This document shows positions 8,577 to 21,284 of a DNA stretch of 64,000 nucleotides, in pieces (the first letter of the stretch is position 1; each line of letters begins with the position of its first letter). Location: contig NZ_JAAOZF010000001.1 in assembly GCF_011759705.1 (NCBI RefSeq), positions 1,299,152-1,363,151 on the forward strand, read 5' to 3'. The notes under the pieces were generated by a model that did not search any database, had not been told where the DNA came from, and worked only from the letters and a program-made list of their open reading frames with translations. A program made the position numbers and the translations under genes. The DNA comes from Microbacterium ulmi (GTDB lineage: Bacteria > Actinomycetota > Actinomycetes > Actinomycetales > Microbacteriaceae).

Positions 8577-9734
8577 GTGATCGTGGAGCACCTGAGTCTC
8601 GTCGACTTCCGCAACTATGCGGTCGCCGAGGTCGCGCTCGGGCCCGGTCCGAATGTCTTCATCGGCCGCAACGGCCAGGGCAAGACCAATCTCGCCGAGG
8701 CGATCGCCTATTTCGCGACGCTCGGCTCGCACCGTGTCTCGCAGGACGCTCCCATGGTGCGCGACGGGGCGGATGCCGCGATCATCCGCGCCCGGCTCGC
8801 GCACGGGGAGCGGCGCATGCAGCTCGAGGTGCAGCTGAACCGCCAGGGCTCGAACAAGGCGCGGGTCAACGGAGCGGCCGTGCGGACGGCCGAGCTCCCG
8901 CGCTACGCGCAGGTCGTGCTGTTCGCGCCGGAAGACCTGCAGATCGTCCGGGGCGACCCGTCCGCACGTCGACGGTTCATGGACCAGCTCCTCGTGCAGC
9001 GTTCGCCCCGCTTCGCGGGGATCATCTCCGACTACGAGCGCGTGCTCAGGCAGCGCAGCGCGCTTCTGAAGTCGGCCAAGGCCCGCGGCATCCGCGGCGA
9101 CGCGCTCTCGACGCTCGATGTGTGGGACGACAAGCTCGTCGCGCTCGGCACGCAGCTCATCGACGCGCGCGTGGCGCTCGCCGCCGATCTGTCCGCCCCC
9201 CTCACGGCGTCGTACACGGCGATCGCCGGCGCCGATCATGAGCCGCGGCTCGAGTGGGCGCTGTCGGTGAGCGGGGGCGATCCCGAAGAGGGCGCAGAGG
9301 TCCTGGCAGACCGAGAGGACGAGGCATCCGTCGCCGACCGGTTCCGCGCGGCGCTCGCGGCCAAGCGATCCGCCGAGCTCGACCGCGGGCTGACGCTCGT
9401 GGGCCCGCATCGCGACGACCTCCTCCTTCGCGTGCGCGGGCTGCCCGTGAAGGGGTACGCATCGCACGGCGAGTCGTGGTCGGTGGCGCTCGCCCTGCGG
9501 CTCGCGTCGGCAGAGCTCCTTCGGGCCGACTCGCGCCTGGGCGATCCCGTGCTGATCCTCGACGACGTGTTCGCCGAGCTCGACGCCGACCGTCGCGCGC
9601 GACTCGCGGGCCTTGCGGAAGGCTACGAGCAGGTCATCGTGACCGCCGCCGTCGAACAGGACGTCCCGCCGGCGCTCCGCGTGCGGCTCGTGCGGGTCGA
9701 GGCCGGGACGATCCGAGAGGCTCAGGATGCCTGA
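8577..9734 (+). CDS. recF: recombination protein RecF
   Basis: SMC-like ABC ATPase that, with RecO and RecR, loads RecA at single-strand gaps. The 385-residue protein has Walker A GRNGQGKT at 30-37, and near the C-terminus a Walker B type DPVLILDDVFAELD. It starts at GTG 8577, 64 bp after dnaN, and overlaps the next gene by 8 bp. Confidence 0.96.
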   Translation: MIVEHLSLVDFRNYAVAEVALGPGPNVFIGRNGQGKTNLAEAIAYFATLGSHRVSQDAPMVRDGADAAIIRARLAHGERRMQLEVQLNRQGSNKARVNGAAVRTAELPRYAQVVLFAPEDLQIVRGDPSARRRFMDQLLVQRSPRFAGIISDYERVLRQRSALLKSAKARGIRGDALSTLDVWDDKLVALGTQLIDARVALAADLSAPLTASYTAIAGADHEPRLEWALSVSGGDPEEGAEVLADREDEASVADRFRAALAAKRSAELDRGLTLVGPHRDDLLLRVRGLPVKGYASHGESWSVALALRLASAELLRADSRLGDPVLILDDVFAELDADRRARLAGLAEGYEQVIVTAAVEQDVPPALRVRLVRVEAGTIREAQDA

Positions 9735-10221
9735 ACCCGACGACGAGGGCGTCCCGGAGACCATCGCGACCTATCTGCGGCTGCGCGGGCTCGAGCCCTC
9801 GGCGCGATCGTTCCGCAGACGCCGGCGCCGGACGATCGACGACGAGAACGGGCCTTTCACTCCGGGCCGCGACCCCCACGGCGTGGGCGATGTCCTCTCC
9901 GACCTGACACGCAAAGCCGGCTGGGACTCGCAGCTCGCCCGCGAAGACGTCGTGCGGACGTGGCACGAGGTCGCGGGGGCCGACACGGCGCGACACACTC
10001 GTCCCGTCGCCTTCGGCGACGCGACGCTCACGGTTCAGGCGGACTCGACGGCGTGGGCGAAGCAGCTGCAGCTGATGCGCGCGCAGATCCTGTCCGAGAT
10101 CGTCAGGCGGTTCCCCGAGGCGGGGGTCGAGAGCATCCGCTTCATCGGGCCGGACGTCCCCTCATGGAAATGGGGTCCCAGAGCCATTCCAGGCCGCGGC
10201 CCACGCGATACCTACGGCTGA
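9727..10221 (+). CDS. dciA: DUF721/DciA-like helicase-loading protein
   Basis: A 164-residue member of DUF721, a family that includes DciA, which helps load the replicative helicase in bacteria lacking DnaC/DnaI. The conserved core runs about 70-135 (VVRTWHEVAGADTARHTRPV and later LTVQADSTAWAKQLQL). The N-terminal third is basic and Arg-rich (RRRRRR near 30-35). Its ATG lies inside the last codons of recF. The recF-DUF721-gyrB order is the standard actinobacterial one. Confidence 0.88.
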   Translation: MPEPDDEGVPETIATYLRLRGLEPSARSFRRRRRRTIDDENGPFTPGRDPHGVGDVLSDLTRKAGWDSQLAREDVVRTWHEVAGADTARHTRPVAFGDATLTVQADSTAWAKQLQLMRAQILSEIVRRFPEAGVESIRFIGPDVPSWKWGPRAIPGRGPRDTYG

Positions 10222-12381
<2,160 letters not shown>

Positions 12382-12446
12382 CATTCGTCAGATCGAGGAC
12401 GGACATGGGGGGCGACCCAGTGCTGACAAGAGACGCAGCCGGTGGA

Positions 12447-12508
12447 GGGATGCTCTGCCCCGGTCGATCGGGGAGGGGTCCCCGTTCTTGACCGGAGCAC
12501 AGCATCCC
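12447..12508 (+). promoter_or_regulatory. structured gyrB-gyrA spacer (nested hairpins)
   Basis: Within the 152-bp spacer an 8-bp outer stem, GGGATGCT (12447-12454) with AGCATCCC (12501-12508), encloses the near-palindrome CCCCGGTCGATCGGGG (12458-12473) and a short GGGGTCCCC. No T-tract follows, so it is not a classic terminator. It could modulate read-through from gyrB into gyrA. Confidence 0.4.
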
Positions 12509-12533
12509 GGAACCGGCACCGAGGAAGAGACGA

Positions 12534-15115
<2,582 letters not shown>

Positions 15116-15119
<4 letters not shown>

Positions 15120-15517
15120 GCACGGTAGCCGACAAGCTCGCCAACAAGTCCAGCCACCGCACGAGCGCCAAGCAGGTGCGCCTGCGCCTGGTCTACATCG
15201 ACTTCTGGTCGGCAGTGAAGCTGTCGTTCCTCGCCGCGGTCGCGATCTCGATCGTCACGGTCGTCACGTACTTCCTCGTGTACCTCGTGATCCAGACGAC
15301 GGGCCTCATCGGCAAGGTCGACGAGTTCTTCCAGAGCGTCACCGACGGCGCCTCGATCACCCAGTTCGTCGGCCTCCCGCAGGTCATGGCGTTCGCTGCG
15401 GTAGTCGCGATCCTCAACCTCGTCGTCGTGACCGTGATGGGCGCCGTCGTCGCCGGCATCTACAACCTCGCGGTGAAGGTGACCGGGGGGCTCCTGGTCG
15501 GGTTCACCTCGAACTAG
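15116..15517 (+). CDS. DUF3566 transmembrane protein
   Basis: A 133-residue membrane protein of DUF3566, an actinobacterial family found directly after gyrA. Two strong hydrophobic segments lie at about 33-58 and 88-115. The N-terminal 20 residues are polar and basic, so probably cytoplasmic. Its ATG overlaps the gyrA stop (ATGA), so expression is coupled to gyrA. Its molecular role is not established. Confidence 0.88.
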
Positions 15518-15625
15518 CGTCGCCTTCCTCCGGCTCCAGCTGCGCGAATCGCCTCCCGCATCGCTCGGTGGCCCGCGGCCGCGCCGCGGCTGGAGAGCGG
15601 ATGCCTCGTCCGACGCGCGTGAGAC

Positions 15626-16351
15626 TCAGGCGACGGCGGTGCCGAGGACGGTGCCGATCAGCCAGGTGGCGAGCAGGGCGAGCGCGCCTCCGATCATGAG
15701 GCGAAGCGTCGCGCGGAGCCGGGGAGCGCCGCCGATGGACGCCGACACCGTGCCGGTCAGCGCCAGGGCGAGGAGCACCGCCGCGAAGGTGACGGGCACG
15801 CGCCACCCCGGTGGCGGCAGGAGGATCGCGAGGAGCGGCAGCAGCGCGCCGAGTGTGAACGAGACGGCTGACGAGAGCGCCGCGTGCCACGGGTTGACGA
15901 GGTCGTGCGGGTCGATGCCGAGCTCGGCGTCGAGGTGCGCCGCGAGGGCGTCGTGCTCGGTGAGCTCCGTCGCGACCTGGCGGGCCGTGGCATCCGACAG
16001 CCCCCGGTCCCGATACAGCTGCGTCAGCTCGTCGAGCTCTTCCGCAGGAAGCTCTTGCAGCTCACGCTTCTCCTTCGCGATGAGCGCCCGCTCGCTGTCG
16101 CGCTGGCTGCTCACCGAGACGTACTCGCCGAGCGCCATCGAGACCGCTCCGCCCACGAGACCCGCGACGCCGGCGGTCAGCAGGGCCGGAACGGAAGCGG
16201 TCGCGCCCGCGACGCCCACGACGAGCGCAGCGACCGAAACGATGCCGTCGTTCGCTCCGAGCACGCCCGCGCGCAGCCAGTTGAGGCGCTGACTGAGGCT
16301 CCCGGAATGCTGCTCGCCCTCGTGCGGAATCGTCTTCACGCATCCAGTCAA
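15626..16351 (-). CDS. VIT1/CCC1-family transporter
   Basis: A 241-residue membrane protein of the VIT1/CCC1 family (Fe2+/Mn2+ transporters). The N-terminal RLNWLRAGVLGANDGIVSVAALVVG and the segment SMALGEYVSVSSQRDSE are family signatures. Five hydrophobic helices are visible, three of them in the last 90 residues. The acidic cytoplasmic stretch between helices 2 and 3 (about 85-145) contains many Glu residues of the kind that bind metal in plant VIT1. It converges with gyrA-DUF3566. The substrate metal cannot be told from sequence. Confidence 0.88.
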   Translation of the reverse strand: MTGCVKTIPHEGEQHSGSLSQRLNWLRAGVLGANDGIVSVAALVVGVAGATASVPALLTAGVAGLVGGAVSMALGEYVSVSSQRDSERALIAKEKRELQELPAEELDELTQLYRDRGLSDATARQVATELTEHDALAAHLDAELGIDPHDLVNPWHAALSSAVSFTLGALLPLLAILLPPPGWRVPVTFAAVLLALALTGTVSASIGGAPRLRATLRLMIGGALALLATWLIGTVLGTAVA

Positions 16352-16446
16352 GCATCGGGAGGATGCCGCACTCCCCTCGATTCGAGAAAACGCCGCGCGT
16401 CGGGTAAAGTCTTGGAGGTTGACAGCGCGCAGCGCGGTCGGCAGAC

Positions 16447-16520
16447 GGGGCTATAGCTCAGGCGGTTAGAGCGCTTCACTGATAATGAAGAGGTCCCAGG
16501 TTCAAGTCCTGGTAGCCCCA
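16447..16520 (+). tRNA. tRNA-Ile (anticodon GAT)
   Basis: The cloverleaf folds fully. The acceptor pairs GGGGCTA with TAGCCCC, the anticodon stem CTTCA/TGAAG encloses CTGATAA with GAT at 16481-16483, and the T-arm is CCAGG-TTCAAGT-CCTGG. The CCA end is encoded (16521-16523). A TAAAGT at 16405-16410 is a plausible -10. Confidence 0.97.
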
Positions 16521-16534
16521 CCACACCCAGCCCC

Positions 16535-16607
16535 GGGGCCTTAGCTCAGTTGGTAGAGCGCCTGCTTTGCAAGCAGGATGTCAGGAGTTCGAATCTCCTA
16601 GGCTCCA
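16535..16607 (+). tRNA. tRNA-Ala (anticodon TGC), island attachment site
   Basis: The acceptor GGGGCCT pairs with AGGCTCC, the anticodon arm is CCTGC-TTTGCAA-GCAGG (TGC), and the T-arm is AGGAG-TTCGAAT-CTCCT. It lies 14 bp after tRNA-Ile. No CCA is encoded: the discriminator A is followed by CAA. The serine recombinase gene runs antisense through it and stops at 16546, so this tRNA is the likely integration site of the island. Confidence 0.96.
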
Positions 16608-18189
16608 CAATTTCAGACGTAGTCGAACCCCTGACATGGGAGTGTTCGCCTGCTGTGACGGCGAACGGCTCCGCGAGGCGGAGGCTGGCTTCCTCGTCTT
16701 CGTCGATGTCGATGCCGGTCGTGAAGGTCTGGTTGGCCAGGCGCTTCCCGTGGGCGTCGGTGCTCTTGTAGAGGCGCTGGCAGTCGATCAGCAGGCGTAG
16801 CGCCTTGTTGATCTGGCGTCTCGGGCCTTGATCCTGGTCGTGCTCGTCGGTGATGCGGCGGTCGATGTCGGCCAGACCTGCGCGGATGCGATCCTGGTGG
16901 CGTTTCAGTGTGGGTAGGTCGATGGCGTCGGCGAAGTGCGCGGCCAGGAGCTTGTCTGACTCGTCTTCCAAACGGCGTCGGTTGGCGGCGAGTTCCGCCA
17001 GCTCATCGGATCGCGCTGCGAATCGCTCGTCGAAGGCTTGCTCGACCTTCTTGGCGAGGCCGACGTACTGGGCTTCGTTGATGCTGATGCGGGCGCAGCA
17101 GTCGGCGACGAGCTGTTCGGCGACCGCAACGGGGATTGCTCGACGGGTGCATCGGGTCTTACGGGTGCGGCGGCCGCTGCACGAGTAGTAGGCATATTGG
17201 ATGCCCTGCTTGTTCGTGGGCAGGTCGAGTTGCAGCCGTGATCCGCATGCCCCGCAGAACAGGCTGCCTTTGAGGTAGTGGTCGTGGATGCGCTTGCGTG
17301 CTCGTGCTTGCTTCGCAGTGTCGAGGATGGACTGGACGCGCTGCCAGGTGGTGAGGTCGATCAGCGGTTCGTGAGAGCCCGGATGGTTTGCGCCTTTGTA
17401 GGGGACGAGGCCGATGTAGTAGGGGTTGCGGAGGATCTTGAAGAACGTCGAACGCCCTACTGGGCCGGAGGGTCGTTGCGGTGTCGGGATCGTCGTGAGC
17501 CCTCGAGCTGTTGCGTCCGCGAGGAGGTCGACGACTGAGTGCTCGCCGGTGGCGTACTGGTCGAATGCCCACCGGATGAAGGGGGCGCGTTCCTCATCAA
17601 CCTCGACAGTTCGATACTCGCGGCCCTGCTCATCCTTCGCGCGGACGTTGAGGTATCCGAGCGGTGCGCGCATGGGAGTGCCGCCGGTGGCGACCTTCTG
17701 CGTCAGCCCCTTCGTCACCTCGGTCGCAAGATTCTTGGAGTAGAACTCGGCGATCGACGACATGATCCCGTGCAGCAACATCCCCGAGGGGGTTTCGTCG
17801 ATGTTCTCCGTCGCGGACACCAACTTCACTCCCGCGTCGAGGAGTGCGCGGTGGATCTCGACGTCGTCGAGACGATTGCGGGCGAGCCGGTCGACCTTGT
17901 GGACGATGCAATACGTCACCTGATGGGAGGCGATGTAATCCAGCATCCGCTTCAAGTCTGGCCGATCTGCGGAACGTGCCGACTCTCCGGCGTCGACGAA
18001 CTCCGCCACAATCCGCGCGCCCAACGCCTCAGCCTTCCGGCCGTTGGCCTCGCGCTGCGCCGGGATGGAGAATCCCTCGTCCCGGCCGCCCTTCGCAGCC
18101 TGTTCCTTGGTGGAGACGCGCTGATAGGTCACCGCCGTGAAAGCCGGCGCCTCCTCAACTTCGGGTGCTGCTGGCAGCAACAGCGTCAT
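16546..18189 (-). CDS. large serine recombinase (integrase)
   Basis: Site-specific serine integrase of 547 residues. The N-terminal resolvase domain (about 18-165) has the catalytic Ser26 in YQRVSTKEQ and the downstream DRPDLKRML. The recombinase domain follows (about 190-300, with TFFKILRNPYYIG), then a zinc-ribbon region with CGACGS and a second Cys pair (YYSCSG and CTRR), and a coiled-coil (about 420-490). I start at ATG 18189 because AAAGGA lies just upstream. The last 20 residues are encoded by the antisense strand of tRNA-Ala, so the reading frame crosses the presumed attachment junction. The gene appears intact. Confidence 0.92.
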   Translation of the reverse strand: MTLLLPAAPEVEEAPAFTAVTYQRVSTKEQAAKGGRDEGFSIPAQREANGRKAEALGARIVAEFVDAGESARSADRPDLKRMLDYIASHQVTYCIVHKVDRLARNRLDDVEIHRALLDAGVKLVSATENIDETPSGMLLHGIMSSIAEFYSKNLATEVTKGLTQKVATGGTPMRAPLGYLNVRAKDEQGREYRTVEVDEERAPFIRWAFDQYATGEHSVVDLLADATARGLTTIPTPQRPSGPVGRSTFFKILRNPYYIGLVPYKGANHPGSHEPLIDLTTWQRVQSILDTAKQARARKRIHDHYLKGSLFCGACGSRLQLDLPTNKQGIQYAYYSCSGRRTRKTRCTRRAIPVAVAEQLVADCCARISINEAQYVGLAKKVEQAFDERFAARSDELAELAANRRRLEDESDKLLAAHFADAIDLPTLKRHQDRIRAGLADIDRRITDEHDQDQGPRRQINKALRLLIDCQRLYKSTDAHGKRLANQTFTTGIDIDEDEEASLRLAEPFAVTAGEHSHVRGSTTSEIVEPRRFELLTSCLQSRRSTN

Positions 18190-18289
18190 CGTGGTGTCCT
18201 TTCTCAGCCTCGTAACTACTGTCGCCAGGGCCGTTGGTTTGATCGTCTCGCGCGCAAATGGCGCGGTCCTGGGCTTCGTTTTGGTGGAG

Positions 18290-18403
18290 CTATTCGGCGA
18301 GGTGCAGGACGAGCGAAACGAGGGCATCGGTATCCGGGGTCTCGCGCACGCGCGGCGTCGCGGTGATGCGACGACCAGACGGTGTGGTGCGGGAGAAGGC
18401 CAT
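18290..18403 (-). CDS. small island protein, possibly cut short by in-frame TAG
   Basis: A 37-codon frame starting at ATG 18403. Its product contains GRRITATPRVRETPD, which resembles small proteins I recall upstream of recombinase genes in actinobacterial islands. After the TAG at 18290-18292 the same frame stays open for about 35 more codons, to the recombinase start. The original gene may therefore have been longer and ended next to the recombinase. No good ribosome-binding site is visible and the function is unknown. Confidence 0.4.
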   Translation of the reverse strand: MAFSRTTPSGRRITATPRVRETPDTDALVSLVLHLAE

Positions 18404-18457
18404 GGAGGAGAGGTACACACCCCCGCGCCGGAATCCCCGCACCCGCACCGTTCATAG

Positions 18458-19008
18458 TCAGAGTGCCCGTAGATGCGCTCGCTGGTCTCTGACCCGGCCG
18501 CGTTCCTCGACCGGCACGTCTTCGCGTGCAGCGTCGAGCTGCTTGGCGAAGGTGTTGCTGCCGTCGAGCGTCGCGTGGAATCCCTCGATCTGCTCGTCGG
18601 TGAGTTCGACGGCGAGTTGGTGGAGGTCGTAGCGCTCCCACCAGTCCGTCAGCTCACCCCAGGTGAGCACGAAGGCTCGTGTCGGGAACGGGCCGTCGCT
18701 GCGGCGGATCGGGATGGGTTTGCGGATCTTCTTCCTCTTCGCCCGCCGCTCCGCCTTCACCCGCGCCAGGGCCTCCTCCGCGAGTCGATGCAGTTCGGCA
18801 TCAGAGGTTCCGGGTGGGGCTTCTGCCTCGTTACGGATACGTACTTGTCGCAAACGAACTGCATGAGGTCCGCCGCGACAGGGTCGTGCGCCCACGCGTC
18901 GTTGTCGTGTTCGTGGAGCTGGCGCAGCAGGCAGCGTAGTCCTTCGCTGGTGCGGAACTGTCGATTTCGTAGAGCGGGTGGTTCTGGTTGTGGGGTTGTT
19001 TTGGTCAT
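18458..19008 (-). pseudogene. frameshifted island gene of unknown function
   Basis: Two overlapping frames read as one protein with a break near 18840-18850. The first half (ATG 19008, preceded by GAGGAGG) reads MTKTTPQPEPPALRNRQFRT and continues to LMQFVCDKYV. The second half continues in the -1 frame with RIRNEAEAPPGTSDAELHRL and ends at 18458. Both halves look coding, with charged helical stretches. No canonical slippery heptamer is present at the junction, so mutation is more likely than programmed frameshifting. I do not recognise the family. Confidence 0.6.
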
Positions 19009-19147
19009 GGCTTTCACGCCTCCTCATGTTGAGGTGCGTGTCAGCCATCCCGTCGGTGGCGGAACCCACCTCCTTCTCGACTCAACGCCTTGTCACTGTG
19101 CGAAGGTCAAGGCCCAGACGAAGGAATCTTTCGATCACTCCGAGTGG

Positions 19148-19178
19148 TTGACATTGTCACCGTGACAAGGTGTGAAGT
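19148..19178 (+). promoter_or_regulatory. MerR-type promoter and operator
   Basis: TTGACA (19148-19153) and a -10-like TGAAGT (19173-19178) are separated by 19 bp, the long spacing typical of MerR-activated promoters. The spacer contains a perfect inverted repeat TTGTCAC-C-GTGACAA (19154-19168). It drives the HEAT/MerR pair, whose first ATG is 20 bp downstream. Confidence 0.65.
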
Positions 19179-19197
19179 AGGTTGAGGAGGTATTGAG

Positions 19198-19872
19198 ATG
19201 GTCGAAATGAGAACGGAAACACCAGGAGCCCGGCTGAGGAATGCCTTGTCGGTCATCAGCGCGTCGGCGCGTTTGCAGGCTGCTTTGACGGCCGGCACTC
19301 GGCCGGATGAGTCCTACATCGGGGTGCTTGTGGAGCGTTGCGGGGTGGAGCCGGACTTCTTCGTCCGCGACATGCTGACGTGGGCGTTGACCAGGCATGA
19401 GCCCGCGTTGACGGTGGCGGCCGTGTTGCCTCAGCTTCGTTCCGCATCGGCTCAGGCGCGCAGCCAGGCCTTGCACACGCTCTCGAAGATCGGCGACCCT
19501 GCAACGGGGGCTGCGATCACCGTGGATCTCCTCCACGACGAGAACGTCGAGGTGGCTCGTGCAGCATGGCGTACCGCTGCCGGGCTCGTCCCTGCCGGTC
19601 ATGAGGCTGAGCTGGCTCAGGAACTGGTGAGTGAGCTCGGGCGGGGAGATCGCGAGACGCAACGTAGCCTCAGCCGCGCGTTCGCCGTCCTCGGAACCGC
19701 TGCTGAGCCGGTCGTCGAAGACGCGGCGAGCAGTGAGGACCAGACGGTGAGTGCGCACGCCGTGGCGACGCTGGCGATCATGGCTGACCCCGATGAGGGG
19801 TTCGATGCGGCGATCGCGGAAGCGAAGCGAGTTGTCGCTCTTCGTGGGGCACCAACGGTGAAGGAGCAGTAG
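19198..19872 (+). CDS. HEAT-repeat protein
   Basis: A 224-residue, all-helical, soluble protein. From about 60 onward it reads as tandem HEAT-like repeats (for example ALTVAAVLPQLRSASAQARS and HTLSKIGDPATGAAITVDLL, then RETQRSLSRAFAVLGTAAEP), the PBS-lyase-type pattern of about 31 residues. HEAT arrays are protein- or nucleic-acid-binding scaffolds; no catalytic motif is visible. It starts at ATG 19198 with GAGGAGG 7 bp upstream; an ATG at 19207 is an alternative. The MerR gene begins on the very next base after its stop, so the two are coupled. Confidence 0.75.
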   Translation: MVEMRTETPGARLRNALSVISASARLQAALTAGTRPDESYIGVLVERCGVEPDFFVRDMLTWALTRHEPALTVAAVLPQLRSASAQARSQALHTLSKIGDPATGAAITVDLLHDENVEVARAAWRTAAGLVPAGHEAELAQELVSELGRGDRETQRSLSRAFAVLGTAAEPVVEDAASSEDQTVSAHAVATLAIMADPDEGFDAAIAEAKRVVALRGAPTVKEQ

Positions 19873-20880
19873 TTGCTGATCGGTGAGGTGGCGCAGCGTT
19901 CGGGTATCAGCGCCCGGATGCTGCGTCACTACGACCGGATCGGTTTGGTGTCCCCGTCGGAGCGAACATCGGGTGGATACCGGGAGTACTCCGAGAGCGA
20001 TATGCGTCGACTGTTCCACGTCGAAGGGTTGCGCTCTCTGGGGTTGAGTCTTGCTCAGATCGCGGACGTGATCGATGATCGCGCGTTCGATCCCGCCGTG
20101 ATGGTCGATAACGTCATCGAACGCACGCGAGAGCAGATCACGCAGGGGGAGGAACTGGTGCAGCGACTGGAAGACGTACAGGCCACCGCCCCGAAAACCT
20201 GGGCTGATGTCCTGCGCACCATCGGACTCATCCGAGGATTGGAATCACCAAGCCCTTCACATCGACAGCAACTGGTCTTGAAAGCTGCGGAACCCGACCA
20301 GCGCGATGTCCCCGTACTCGTTGAGGCCATGCTGCGCGAGAACACTGAAGACGCTGCCGGTGCCCTGCAATGGGCTATCGCACGAAGCGGGGACGCAGCG
20401 ATCCCCGCGCTTGTCCAGGCCTTGGACTCCCCGGACAGCGAGCGGAGGCGTCGCGGGTTCGATGCCCTGGTGAAACTCGATACCCCCGCCGCCGTGCGGG
20501 TAATCATGGGATTGACGAAACATGAGGATCTTCGTATCCGAAACCGAGCGATCATCACCCGCGCACAACATGGCAAGAAAGGCTCGATCACCGCACTGAT
20601 CGGACTCATCAGCACCGGTCAGGACGACGTCGAAGCCGCTGACGCGCTCACAGAGCTCGCCCTCCGCGACGAGCAAGTCGATCACGTCATGGCCGCACTG
20701 GCAACGGCGCTGAGGACCGCAGAGCCCGACGCCCGCCGGCGCTTGGTCGGCGCACTGAACGATCTCCCGCCGGACGCGACGAAAGACACGCTCACGTCGC
20801 TGCTCGATGATGAAGACCGCGCCACAGCGCTCACCGCCAGATTCATCCTCGACACGCAAGCCAAGAACGACCGAGTGTAG
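19873..20880 (+). CDS. MerR-family regulator with C-terminal HEAT-like domain
   Basis: A 335-residue regulator. Residues 1-70 are a standard MerR winged helix (MLIGEVAQRSGISARMLRHY, then YREYSESDMRRL), followed by the dimerisation helix (about 75-115). In place of a usual ligand pocket, residues 120-330 form HEAT-like helical repeats (for example AAIPALVQALDSPDSERRRR and AVRVIMGLTKHEDLRIRNRA). The TTG start follows the TAG of the HEAT gene with no gap; AAGGAG lies inside the end of that gene. It probably controls the palindromic promoter at 19148-19178. What it senses is unknown. Confidence 0.85.
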   Translation: MLIGEVAQRSGISARMLRHYDRIGLVSPSERTSGGYREYSESDMRRLFHVEGLRSLGLSLAQIADVIDDRAFDPAVMVDNVIERTREQITQGEELVQRLEDVQATAPKTWADVLRTIGLIRGLESPSPSHRQQLVLKAAEPDQRDVPVLVEAMLRENTEDAAGALQWAIARSGDAAIPALVQALDSPDSERRRRGFDALVKLDTPAAVRVIMGLTKHEDLRIRNRAIITRAQHGKKGSITALIGLISTGQDDVEAADALTELALRDEQVDHVMAALATALRTAEPDARRRLVGALNDLPPDATKDTLTSLLDDEDRATALTARFILDTQAKNDRV

Positions 20881-21086
20881 CCGTAGGGCACTCAACGTGC
20901 TCCGCGTACGACCCGACTTCCCTCGAACGCCAGCACAGACATTTGAGCTGCCACGCGTCTTGCAAACGAGGTTGCCAGTGAACTTCCGAAGCATTTGATC
21001 TGTGCGGGGTCTTGCTGGCTGACGGCGCAGAAGCGCTTGGTGGGCGGCTCCGTCAAGACTGTCGACCAGGAGAATAGTCTCATCCT

Positions 21087-21284
21087 GTGACTCCTGAATT
21101 GCTCTCGGTCGTGGTGGCCGGTGCCCTCGGTGTTTCCGGCACGATCGTCGGGGTGGTGATGACGACGTGGCTCGGGAGGTCGGCGGAGCGGCGTCGCTTG
21201 ACTGCTGAAGACGAGCGTCGCTGGCTCGCAGATCGGCGTCGGGTGTACGCAGGGACTGCTGCACGGATAGGTGACAGGTTGTAG
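21087..21284 (+). pseudogene. 5' part of a membrane-protein gene cut by the IS element
   Basis: GTG 21087 opens a frame whose product begins MTPELLSVVVAGALGVSGTI, a single N-terminal membrane helix. A charged stretch RRRLTAEDERRWLADRRRVY follows, a pattern common at the start of longer actinobacterial membrane-anchored proteins of unknown function. The frame enters the IS end at about 21269 and stops at 21284 inside it. I cannot find the missing 3' part beyond the IS. Confidence 0.6.

Noticed and set aside
20892..21083. Open frame antisense in the gap after the MerR-HEAT gene
   Set aside because: No start signal, domain or consistent codon bias; I treat 20881-21086 as non-coding.
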